Of a stretch of DNA of 10,356 nucleotides, positions 1-6,633 are shown one piece after another; position 1 is the stretch's first letter; the number at the start of each line of letters is the position of its first letter. A program made the position numbers and the translations under genes. The notes under the pieces were generated by a model, which was not told the origin of the DNA, did not search any database, and was given only the letters and a program-made list of their open reading frames with translations. Source of the DNA: Leptotrichiaceae bacterium (lineage in GTDB: Bacteria > Fusobacteriota > Fusobacteriia > Fusobacteriales > Leptotrichiaceae); contig JAUNKI010000066.1 of assembly GCA_030532815.1 (NCBI GenBank), positions 1 through 10,356 on the forward strand, given 5' to 3'.

Positions 1-125
1 TCACTTTACGCATTTTTCACATATTAAAATTTGAATGTTGAAGGAAACTTAAAATTGTAGAAATGATTTTAAATGAAAGTACAGTTAAATTGTAATAGTG
101 ATAAAAAATTTTGAATACCGAGGGA
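1..125 (+). repeat. Interspersed repeat module, copy A (left flank)
   Basis: Bases 1-44 match 10138-10181 at 41 of 44 positions by hand count; the first 20 bases are identical. The core at 30-96 aligns with cores at 9866-9934 and 10167-10235. It begins tttgaatgttgaag, passes an A/T-rich middle containing ttttaaat, and ends in a near-palindrome, acagttaaattgt (81-93). A second, more degraded core start seems to follow at about 107-150 (ttttgaatac, then a similar A-rich run). The right-hand terminal inverted repeat seen in the other copies is missing here. The copy may continue left of the window. No coding potential is visible. It lies beyond the 3' end of the minus-strand peptidase gene. Function unknown. 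Confidence 0.7.
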
Positions 126-182
126 AATTGAGAATAAAAATAGTTTTTACCCAGTAAAATTGAATCGAAAGTTTTTTGATTC

Positions 183-247
183 AAAAAAATATGCCCCTAA
201 CCAAGTACGACAAATTAAGAACAAAAAACTGTAACTTTTAAGGGCAT
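183..247 (-). terminator. Probable intrinsic terminator of the M3 peptidase gene
   Basis: Read on the minus strand, 32 bases after the peptidase stop codon. An arm at 247-238 (atgcccttaa) pairs with 200-191 (ttaggggcat) with one mismatch. The stem continues after a small bulge, with 237-234 pairing to 206-203. Seven T residues (minus strand, 189-183) follow almost directly after the closing arm. The loop is long, so this is weaker than a textbook terminator. A second small hairpin (160-166 with 178-184, ttgaatc/gattcaa) lies just beyond and could act as backup. The 183-202 part also resembles 10015-10033 in the right flank, so the terminator may have been built from repeat sequence. Confidence 0.5.
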
Positions 248-278
248 AAATTAAAATATAATTTCTGAAAAAAATTTC

Positions 279-2003
279 CTATAATTTCATATCATCAATG
301 CTGTCCAGAAATTCTCTGATTTTGGGAATAACTGAAGCTATAGTTCCGTCAACAAAAGGATTTTTCAAATCCGCTTCTTTGAGCAGTTCAAGGAAAGGCT
401 TGCTTCCGCCAAGTCTGCACAGGTGTAAATATTTTTCCCATGCTTTTTCTCTGTTTTCCATTGATTTAATCCAGAACTGGAAAGCACATACCTGTGCAAG
501 TGTGTAATCTATATAATAAAACGGACTTCCGAAAATATGTCCCTGTCTGAACCAGAAAATACCTTCTTTCAGTTCTTCAATTTCTCCGTAGTCTCTTGTA
601 GGCAGATACTTCTTTTCCGTTTCAAGCCATTTTTTTCTTCTTTTTTCAGAAGTAGCTTCAGGATTTTCATATACCCAGTGTTGAAATTCATCTACCGTAA
701 CTCCGTAAGGAATAAAGAGAAGAGATTCGGAAAGATGGATAAATTTATATTTATCGGTATCATTTTCAAAAAACAGGTTCATCCACGGCCATGTAAGAAA
801 CTCCATACTCATTGAATGTATTTCACATGCTTCATAGCTTGGCCATAAATATTCGGGTATTTCGTATTTTCTGCTTTCATATACCTGAAAAGCGTGTCCC
901 GCTTCATGAGTAAGAACGTCCACATCATGTGCGGTTCCGTTAAAGTTTGCAAATATAAACGGTGATTTATAATCAGGTATGTATGTACAGTATCCTCCGC
1001 TCATTTTCCCTTTTTTTGAAAGCAGGTCGAGGAGACTGTTTTCAGTCATAAAAGTGAAAAAATCGTCGGTTTCTTTGGAAAGCTCACGGTACATAGTCTT
1101 TCCGTGATTTAAAATCCATTCAGGCTCTCCGTGAGGATTTGCATTTCCGGAGTTGAATTTTATAGGTTCATCATAAAAATTCAGTTTATCGAGCCCAAGT
1201 CTTTTAGCCTGTCTGTTTCTCAGTTCAGAATGGAGAGGTACGATATTTTCAAGAACCTGTTTACGATAGGAAGCAACCATTTCAGGATTATATTCAAGTC
1301 TTGAAAGTCTCGTATATGCCAGCTCTACAAAGTTTTTAAATCCCAGTTTTCTGGCAATTTCAGTTCTTACTTTTACAAGAGAATCATATATACTGTCAAA
1401 TTCCTCTTTATTTTCGGCAAAAAATTCGGCAACTTTTTTAGCCGCATTTTTTCTTGTATTTCTATCTTTGGATTGAGTATACGGTACCATTTGTGACAGA
1501 TTTCTTTCTTCACCTTCAAATAAAATTTTTGCACTTGCAATTAATTTGTCATATTTACTTGACAGTTTGTTTTCCTCCTGTAAATCGGGGATAATATTTT
1601 CATTAAAGGTTTTTAATGAGCATTCAGCCAATCTGAACAGAAAATTTCCATATTTTTTTTCAAGTTCACTTCTGAATTTTGATGTTGTAAGAGCCTTATA
1701 AAAATCTGTAACAAATCCGAATAAAATCGGACTTATTTCATCACAGTATTCGTTTTCCTTATCATAAAACTTGTCTGCAGTATCGATACTATGTCTTATT
1801 GATACAAGGGTAGTCATAGTATCTATATGATTTCTGAGAGAAATAATTTCATTCATATATTTACACTGTTCGTCAACCGTAGATGAATTTTTAAATTTTT
1901 CAATTAATTCATAAAACTGCTTTTTTACAGGTTCAATTTCAATTCTTTCGTATTTGTAATCATTAAAATTCATATTATTCGTGTATGAACGGATTAAATT
2001 CAT
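279..2003 (-). CDS. M3-family zinc oligoendopeptidase (PepF-like)
   Basis: Cytoplasmic metallopeptidase expected to cut short oligopeptides internally; no signal peptide is present. From the start chosen here it has 574 residues, normal for the family. The zinc-binding motif HEAGH lies at residues 366-370 (bases 894-908). The third zinc ligand is probably the Glu at residue 394, in the stretch EACEIHSMSMEFL that matches the conserved second helix of the M3 fold. Near the C-terminus, HIFGSPFYYIDYTLAQ carries the conserved His and Tyr residues that contact substrate in M3 enzymes. The protein looks closest to the M3 subgroup near, but distinct from, classical PepF, so I give no symbol. START: the frame opens at 2039, but that ATG has no ribosome binding site and overlaps a TATAAT box. 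The ATG at 2003 is preceded by AAGGAG at 2013-2008, four bases away, and is preferred. A start at 1973 is possible but has no ribosome binding site. Divergent from the opp operon; likely degrades imported peptides. Confidence 0.93.
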   Translation of the reverse strand: MNLIRSYTNNMNFNDYKYERIEIEPVKKQFYELIEKFKNSSTVDEQCKYMNEIISLRNHIDTMTTLVSIRHSIDTADKFYDKENEYCDEISPILFGFVTDFYKALTTSKFRSELEKKYGNFLFRLAECSLKTFNENIIPDLQEENKLSSKYDKLIASAKILFEGEERNLSQMVPYTQSKDRNTRKNAAKKVAEFFAENKEEFDSIYDSLVKVRTEIARKLGFKNFVELAYTRLSRLEYNPEMVASYRKQVLENIVPLHSELRNRQAKRLGLDKLNFYDEPIKFNSGNANPHGEPEWILNHGKTMYRELSKETDDFFTFMTENSLLDLLSKKGKMSGGYCTYIPDYKSPFIFANFNGTAHDVDVLTHEAGHAFQVYESRKYEIPEYLWPSYEACEIHSMSMEFLTWPWMNLFFENDTDKYKFIHLSESLLFIPYGVTVDEFQHWVYENPEATSEKRRKKWLETEKKYLPTRDYGEIEELKEGIFWFRQGHIFGSPFYYIDYTLAQVCAFQFWIKSMENREKAWEKYLHLCRLGGSKPFLELLKEADLKNPFVDGTIASVIPKIREFLDSIDDMKL

Positions 2004-2037
2004 ACATCTCCTTTCCGTATTTAATTTATCTGATTCC

Positions 2038-2066
2038 ATTATACATAATTTAACCGTATATTACAA
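2038..2066 (-). promoter_or_regulatory. Promoter of the M3 peptidase gene
   Basis: On the minus strand, TTGTAA (2066-2061) and TATAAT (2043-2038) are separated by exactly 17 bases. The -10 box matches the sigma-70 consensus fully and the -35 box matches 4 of 6. Transcription would begin near 2031, giving a leader of roughly 28 bases before the AAGGAG-preceded ATG at 2003. The -10 box overlaps the ATG at 2039, so that codon would not be in the message. Confidence 0.65.
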
Positions 2067-2070
2067 TAAA

Positions 2071-2092
2071 TAATTAAGGTAAGTAATTAAGG
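2071..2092. promoter_or_regulatory. Short direct repeat in the divergent promoter region
   Basis: The nonamer taattaagg occurs at 2071-2079 and again at 2084-2092, 13 bases start to start. It sits just upstream of the peptidase -35 box and about 75-95 bases upstream of the oppB -35 box. Paired direct repeats between divergent promoters can be operators, but in DNA this AT-rich chance is a real alternative. No regulator gene is present in the window. Confidence 0.25.
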
Positions 2093-2164
2093 GAAAATAT
2101 TGAAAAATTAGATTTATATATATAACAATAAGAAAAATATATGAGGGTATAAGGACATAATAAC

Positions 2165-2194
2165 TTGCAAAAATAAAATAAATTGTAATATAAT
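2165..2194 (+). promoter_or_regulatory. Promoter of the oppBCDF operon
   Basis: TTGCAA (2165-2170) and a perfect TATAAT (2189-2194) are spaced by 18 bases. The -35 box matches the consensus at 4 of 6 positions. The start of transcription would be near 2201, about 30 bases before the oppB ATG at 2231. AGGAAG at 2221-2226 is the ribosome binding site. No leader hairpin or terminator lies between promoter and gene. Confidence 0.65.
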
Positions 2195-2230
2195 ATAGAT
2201 ATTCAAAATTAACAAGGGAAAGGAAGAAAA

Positions 2231-3208
2231 ATGAAAAACGTTTTAAAATTTTTGGTAAACAGAATAGCAATGGGACTTGTTACATTATGGCTTGTAATAA
2301 CTATTACATTTTTTCTTTTGCATCTGTTACCGGGAGATCCGTTTCAGAGTGAAAAGGCAATCCCTCCGAAAATTAAGGAAAATTTAATGGCAAAATATCA
2401 TTTGGATAAACCTTTGGGAGTTCAGTATGTGGAGTATCTGAAAAATGTTGCCAAAGGAGATTTGGGATTGTCAATGAAAATCAGAGGAAAAACTGTAAAT
2501 GAGACTATTGCCCAAAGTTTTCCCGTATCTGCGGATTTGGGAATGAGATCAATACTGTTTGCATTATGTTTGGGATTACCGTTGGGAGTAATTGCAGCAT
2601 TGAACAGGGGAAAATATCAGGATAAAATTGCCATGGTAGTGGCAGTTATAGGAATATCGGTTCCGAGCTTTGTTCTTGCAGGACTTATGCAGAAATATTT
2701 TGTAGATATTCATAACAGAATTCTTATTGATAAATTTAATCTGCCTTTTGTAAGAATACTCCTGTCAGGTTGGGACAAACCCGAAAAGAAAATATTGCCC
2801 GTTGTAGCTTTGGGACTTTATACGGTCGCACTGATAGCGAGACTTTTAAGAGATAAAATGATAGAAGTTATGGGACAGGATTATATAAGACTTGCCATAG
2901 CCAAAGGAGTGAAACCCCGAAATATAGTTTGGAAGCATGCTTTGAGAAACGCCATACTGCCTGTAGTAACGATAATGGGACCTACTATTGCGGCAGTACT
3001 GACAGGTTCATTTGTAATAGAAAAGGCATTTACAATTCCGGGACTGGGGAAATATTATATTCAAAGTATAAATGACAGAGACTATACTATGGTTCTCGGA
3101 GTAACTGTATTTTATGCTGCATTTCTTATCGGAATGATGATAATTATGGATATAGTATATGCACTGGTTGATCCGAAAATCAAGCTCGGGAAAGGAGATG
3201 AGGCATAA
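2231..3208 (+). CDS. oppB: Oligopeptide ABC transporter permease OppB
   Basis: Inner-membrane subunit that forms half of the peptide channel with OppC. The 325 residues fit the OppB/DppB family. A first membrane segment at about 10-33 is followed by the family signature HLLPGDPF (31-38). The extracytoplasmic part follows, including the region around GDLGLSM (76-82). Further membrane segments lie at about 103-124, 133-152, 189-206, 245-263 and 288-313. The EAA loop that docks onto the ATPases runs from about 218 to 242 (IRLAIAKGVKPRNIVWKHAL), followed by FTIPGLGKYYIQSI (267-280). The C-terminal ALVDPKIK is typical. First gene of the operon; its TAA stop is immediately followed by the oppC ATG, implying translational coupling. 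Dpp- or nickel-type substrates cannot be excluded from the permease alone, but the neighbouring peptidase and OppA-type receptors favour oligopeptides. Confidence 0.95.
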   Translation: MKNVLKFLVNRIAMGLVTLWLVITITFFLLHLLPGDPFQSEKAIPPKIKENLMAKYHLDKPLGVQYVEYLKNVAKGDLGLSMKIRGKTVNETIAQSFPVSADLGMRSILFALCLGLPLGVIAALNRGKYQDKIAMVVAVIGISVPSFVLAGLMQKYFVDIHNRILIDKFNLPFVRILLSGWDKPEKKILPVVALGLYTVALIARLLRDKMIEVMGQDYIRLAIAKGVKPRNIVWKHALRNAILPVVTIMGPTIAAVLTGSFVIEKAFTIPGLGKYYIQSINDRDYTMVLGVTVFYAAFLIGMMIIMDIVYALVDPKIKLGKGDEA

Positions 3209-4177
3209 ATGACGGATAAGGTAATGGAAAATATGGAAGAAAACAGGCTGTATGCACCTACTGTCGATGATTTTGAAATTATCGGACCTGATACGGCTCA
3301 AAGCGAAGTAATTTATAAACCGAGCTTGACCTTCTGGCAGGACGGATGGAGAAGATTCAAAAAAAATAAACTGGCATTGACATTTTTAGGAATAATGGGA
3401 ATATTTTTGTTTCTGGCGTTATTCGGACAGGTAATGACCAAATATTCATACAGAGCTCAGGACTTATCGATAAAGTTTTTAAGTCCGATGAAGGGAGTGA
3501 CAACAGGTCATTATCTCGGAACGGATAATCTCGGAAGAGATCTTTTTGCCAGACTTTCCCAAGGGATAAGAATATCAATGCAGCTGTCAATAATAACGGC
3601 AATAATATGTGTCGTTTTCGGGACGATTTATGGAGCTGTATCAGCTTATTTCGGAGGAATTGCCGATAGTATAATGACAAGAATAGTTGAGATTATAATG
3701 ATTATACCTTCAATGATTTATATAATACTGTTAATGGTAGTAATGGGAAACAGTGTTAAAACCATTATTATAGCAATGTCTCTGACAAGATGGGTCGGTT
3801 ATTCACTTCTTGTGAGAGGAGAAGTTTTAAAAATAAAAGAAAGTGAGTTTGTCCTTGCGTCAAAATCACTCGGAGGAAATTTTTTCTGGATTACTTTAAA
3901 GCATCTTATACCGAATACATTAAGCGTAATAATTATAAGACTGACAACTGATATACCCAATATTATATTTACAGAAGCGTTCCTGAGCTTTATAGGGTTA
4001 GGAGTGCCTATACCTCAGGCTTCATTGGGAAATCTGGTATTTGACGGATTTACAAATATGGATTCATATCCGTATCTCTTTATAATACCGGCTGTAGTTA
4101 TTTCTTTGATAACATTGGCGTTCAATATAGTGGGAGATGCACTGAATGATGCATTGAATCCGAAGCTGAGATCGTAA
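3209..4177 (+). CDS. oppC: Oligopeptide ABC transporter permease OppC
   Basis: Second channel subunit, 322 residues, partner of OppB. A cytoplasmic N-terminal stretch (1-52) precedes the first membrane helix at about 54-75. The OppC/DppC hallmark HYLGTDNLGRDLFAR lies at 101-115. Helices follow at about 123-147, 159-180 and 183-200. The EAA loop is at about 212-240 (EFVLASKSLGGNFFWITLKH), followed by LSFIGLGVPIPQASLGNL (259-276), a last helix at about 289-307 and the C-terminal FNIVGDALNDALNPK (305-319). There are no intergenic bases after oppB. The purine-rich aaaggagatgagg at the end of oppB (3191-3203) provides the ribosome binding site. The oppD gene follows after 36 bases. Confidence 0.95.
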   Translation: MTDKVMENMEENRLYAPTVDDFEIIGPDTAQSEVIYKPSLTFWQDGWRRFKKNKLALTFLGIMGIFLFLALFGQVMTKYSYRAQDLSIKFLSPMKGVTTGHYLGTDNLGRDLFARLSQGIRISMQLSIITAIICVVFGTIYGAVSAYFGGIADSIMTRIVEIIMIIPSMIYIILLMVVMGNSVKTIIIAMSLTRWVGYSLLVRGEVLKIKESEFVLASKSLGGNFFWITLKHLIPNTLSVIIIRLTTDIPNIIFTEAFLSFIGLGVPIPQASLGNLVFDGFTNMDSYPYLFIIPAVVISLITLAFNIVGDALNDALNPKLRS

Positions 4178-4213
4178 ATTTAACAAGATAATAAAGAATA
4201 TCAGGAGAAAAAA

Positions 4214-5245
4214 ATGAATGAAAAAATTTTAGAAGTAAAAAATTTAAGTGTTTCCTTTAATACTTATGCCGGAGAAGTAAAGGCACTGAGAAATATAAGT
4301 TTTTCGGTAAATAGAGGAGAAACATTGGCAATAGTGGGAGAATCGGGTTCAGGGAAATCCGTTACCGTTCAGACTGTAATGAAACTTATACCTATGCCTC
4401 CGGGAGAAATAAAAAGTGGAGAAATTTTATTTGAAGGAGAAGATCTCGTAAAAGTTTCAGATGAAAGAATGAGACAACTGAGAGGCGGAAAAATAGGAAT
4501 GATATTTCAGGATCCTATGACTTCCCTAAATCCTACAATAAAAGTCGGAAAGCAGATAATGGAAGGGATTCTCATACATAAAAAAGTAAGTAAGGCGGAA
4601 GCAAGAAAACAGGCAATTGATATGCTGGAAAAAGTAGGAATACCGAAACCTAAAGAAAGGTTCAACCAATATCCTCATGAATTTTCAGGGGGAATGAGAC
4701 AGAGAGCCGTTATCGCCATTGCACTATCATGTGAACCGGATCTGCTGATATGTGACGAGCCGACAACAGCATTGGACGTTACAATACAGGCACAGATTCT
4801 GGAACTGATAAATAATCTGAAAAAAGAACTGAACATAGGAGTAATACTTATAACTCATGATTTGGGAGTTGTAGCTGAAACAGCCGATAGAGTGGTAGTA
4901 ATGTATGCAGGAGAGAAACTGGAGGAAGCTCCGGTTGTCGAACTGTTTAAAAATCCTAAGCATCCTTATACATGGGGACTTTTAAAGTCTCTTCCGAGAC
5001 TTGATATGAAAAGTAATGAAAAACTCGAGTCTATACCGGGAACACCTCCCGACTTGTTGAAGCCTCCTGCGGGAGATCCTTTTGCACCGAGATCGGAGTA
5101 TGCCATGAAAATTGACTATGAAAGAAAACCTCCTATAATAGATGTAGGAAATGATCATTTTGTAAAATCATGGTTATATGTTGATGGAGCACCGGAAATA
5201 GTTTCTCCTTTCGGTAACGGAAATAAGGTAAAGGAGGAAGAATAA
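4214..5245 (+). CDS. oppD: Oligopeptide ABC transporter ATP-binding protein OppD
   Basis: Cytoplasmic ATPase that pairs with OppF to drive peptide import. 343 residues with all nucleotide-binding motifs: Walker A GESGSGKS (42-49), Q-loop Gln99 ([10 protein letters not shown]), ABC signature FSGGMRQR (157-164), Walker B LLICDEP (177-183) and H-loop His215. The C-terminal peptide-transporter extension starts around [10 protein letters not shown] (273-282). Many relatives carry four cysteines in this extension that bind an iron-sulfur cluster. Here the matching positions are Asp288, Ser294, Asp301 and Ser319, so no cluster is expected; as I recall, Firmicutes OppD/AmiE proteins look similar. AGGAG at 4203-4207 is six bases before the ATG. 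oppF follows after one base. Confidence 0.95.
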   Translation: MNEKILEVKNLSVSFNTYAGEVKALRNISFSVNRGETLAIVGESGSGKSVTVQTVMKLIPMPPGEIKSGEILFEGEDLVKVSDERMRQLRGGKIGMIFQDPMTSLNPTIKVGKQIMEGILIHKKVSKAEARKQAIDMLEKVGIPKPKERFNQYPHEFSGGMRQRAVIAIALSCEPDLLICDEPTTALDVTIQAQILELINNLKKELNIGVILITHDLGVVAETADRVVVMYAGEKLEEAPVVELFKNPKHPYTWGLLKSLPRLDMKSNEKLESIPGTPPDLLKPPAGDPFAPRSEYAMKIDYERKPPIIDVGNDHFVKSWLYVDGAPEIVSPFGNGNKVKEEE

Positions 5246-5246
5246 T

Positions 5247-6194
5247 ATGACTGATACAGATAACAGAGAAAAAATGATAGAAATGAAGAATCTGAAAAAA
5301 TATTTTCCTATGAAAAAAAGGCAGGTTCTCAAAGCTGTGGACAATATAACTATGGATATTTATAAAGGAGAGGTTCTGAGCCTTGTAGGAGAATCGGGTT
5401 CAGGAAAGACTACATTAGGGAGAACATTGAGCATACTGTATCCGAAAACGGCGGGAAAAATAATACTTGACGGAAAGCTGACTGATGAGTATAAAAATAA
5501 AGAATTTACTAAAAAAGTTCAGATGATATTTCAGGATCCTCAGGCATCACTTAATCCGAGAATGACAGTAGGAGATATTATAGCCGAAGGAATAGATCTT
5601 CATAAACTGGCATCATCAAAAAAGGAAAGAATGGAAAAGGTATACGAGCTTCTTGAAGTGGTAGGGTTGAACAGAGAACATGCGAGCAGATTTCCCCATG
5701 AATTTTCAGGAGGTCAGAGGCAGAGGATAGGAATAGCAAGAGCACTTGCAGTAGATCCCGAAGTTCTTATATGTGACGAGCCTATTTCGGCTCTTGATGT
5801 ATCCATTCAGGCACAAGTGGTGAATCTGCTGAAGGAACTGCAAAAAAAGCGTAATCTTACACTGCTTTTTATTGCCCATGATTTATCAATGGTAAAATAT
5901 ATATCCGACAGAGTAGCGGTTATGTACAGAGGTAAAGTCGTAGAGCTCGGAAAGCCTGACGATGTGTATAATAATCCTGTACACAGTTATACAAAGTCGC
6001 TTATTTCTGCAGTACCTATAGCAGATCCTGAACATAAAAAAACGGCAAAAATAGAAATGGAAGAATCATATTTGAGAAGTCCTGTAGGAGATGCTTCTGA
6101 AATAGGTATTATACCTGAAAAACCTGAACTTACAGAATACAGACCTGGACATTTTGTAGAAACTTCCTTTTTGGAAGAGCATAATTTAATATAA
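5247..6194 (+). CDS. oppF: Oligopeptide ABC transporter ATP-binding protein OppF
   Basis: Second ATPase of the importer, 315 residues. Walker A GESGSGKT is at 48-55, the Q-loop Gln96 in FQDPQASLNPRM, signature FSGGQRQR at 153-160, Walker B VLICDEP at 173-179 and the H-loop His211. The SLNPRMTVGD stretch and the GQRQR form of the signature separate it from OppD. The C-terminal extension is short and ends with the recognisable family element YRPGHFVETSF (298-308), in which Thr306 stands where cluster-bearing relatives have Cys. AAGGAGG at 5231-5237, inside the oppD end, is nine bases before the ATG. Only one base separates oppD and oppF, so the two ATPases should be made in a coupled, near-equal ratio. 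Last gene of the operon. Confidence 0.95.
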   Translation: MTDTDNREKMIEMKNLKKYFPMKKRQVLKAVDNITMDIYKGEVLSLVGESGSGKTTLGRTLSILYPKTAGKIILDGKLTDEYKNKEFTKKVQMIFQDPQASLNPRMTVGDIIAEGIDLHKLASSKKERMEKVYELLEVVGLNREHASRFPHEFSGGQRQRIGIARALAVDPEVLICDEPISALDVSIQAQVVNLLKELQKKRNLTLLFIAHDLSMVKYISDRVAVMYRGKVVELGKPDDVYNNPVHSYTKSLISAVPIADPEHKKTAKIEMEESYLRSPVGDASEIGIIPEKPELTEYRPGHFVETSFLEEHNLI

Positions 6195-6264
6195 ATTCTG
6201 CAGTAATTACTACGGTATGTCTGAAAATTCAATATTTACAATTTTTAAATATCTGTTAAAAATC

Positions 6265-6318
6265 CGACAGTAAAATTTTATCTGAAATAAAAAAGATAAA
6301 ATATACTGTCGTTTTTTT
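6265..6318 (+). terminator. Strong intrinsic terminator after oppF
   Basis: The arm at 6265-6283 pairs with 6294-6311: eight pairs from cgacagta, a small 2x1 internal loop, then nine A/T-rich pairs, closed by a ten-base loop (6284-6293). Seven T residues follow directly (6312-6318). It lies 70 bases past the oppF stop and separates the permease/ATPase operon from the two oppA genes. It is A/T-symmetric but has a T-run only on the plus strand side. Confidence 0.9.
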
Positions 6319-6527
6319 ATGCATAAAATGTAATTAAGCTACTCAAAAAAATTGTCGGATGAATGTCTGTCCTGAATATATACGGTAATTTTATAAATTT
6401 CGGATTTGAAAGAAAAAGGGAAAATAAGGGGATTTACATTAATCTGGAATAATTCTTCTATTCCTATAATAGATAAATGAAAAAACTTATCATTTATAAA
6501 ATTAATCATTATATAAATAATAAATAA

Positions 6528-6556
6528 TTGTATAAATGATTGAAAAAATATATAAT
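6528..6556 (+). promoter_or_regulatory. Promoter of the oppA tandem
   Basis: TTGTAT (6528-6533) and TATAAT (6551-6556) with 17-base spacing. The -10 box is perfect; the -35 box matches only its TTG half. The start would be near 6563, giving a leader of about 70 bases. A promoter here is expected because a strong terminator stands between oppF and this gene, and it would make receptor expression independent of the permease operon. Confidence 0.55.
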
Positions 6557-6585
6557 AAGTATATCAGAAATACAATATATTAATG

Positions 6586-6625
6586 AAATAAGCTTAAATC
6601 ACATACGCTTATTTATGTAGGAGGG
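6586..6625 (+). promoter_or_regulatory. Leader hairpin and strong ribosome binding site of the first oppA
   Basis: Perfect 8-bp inverted repeat aaataagc (6586-6593) / gcttattt (6607-6614) with a 13-base loop. It ends four bases before the full consensus AGGAGG (6619-6624), which is nine bases from the ATG at 6634. The hairpin is not followed by a T-run, so it is not a terminator. It could protect the 5' end or influence ribosome access; that role is inference. The AGGAGG is among the best in the window, fitting a highly made receptor. Confidence 0.45.
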
Positions 6626-6633
6626 AAAAAATT

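Larger units (their letters stand above)
6319..6633 (+). other. AT-rich intergenic region ahead of the oppA pair
   Basis: No open frame of gene quality on either strand. It holds the promoter at 6528-6556 and the leader described separately. Several weak AT-only inverted repeats occur (for example ataaatga at 6473-6480 with tcatttat at 6490-6497). The octamer tgtcggat (6353-6360) is complementary to 6262-6269, next to and overlapping the first arm of the oppF terminator. A second TATAAT at 6465-6470 lacks a properly spaced -35 box. No T-box, glycine or other riboswitch core was recognised. Confidence 0.5.

Noticed and set aside
298..815. Plus-strand open frames opposite the peptidase gene
   Set aside because: They are antisense shadows of a gene with clear family motifs and have no ribosome binding sites.
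2061..2270. Minus-strand open frame of about 69 codons across the divergent promoters
   Set aside because: It covers both promoters and the oppB start, has no ribosome binding site, and its Ile/Tyr/Phe-rich translation is what AT-rich non-coding DNA gives.
6215..6229. Half match to a CodY box (ctgaaaatt) after oppF
   Set aside because: Only one half of the palindrome fits, it lies before the terminator rather than at a promoter, and CodY is not expected outside Firmicutes.
6465..6470. Perfect TATAAT as an alternative oppA promoter
   Set aside because: No -35-like hexamer at 16-18 bases upstream; the best TTTACA is 26 bases away. The 6528-6556 pair fits better.
6319..6633. T-box or riboswitch before the first oppA
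   Set aside because: No T-box consensus, no anti-terminator/terminator pair after the promoter and no recognisable ligand core; only a simple 8-bp hairpin is seen.
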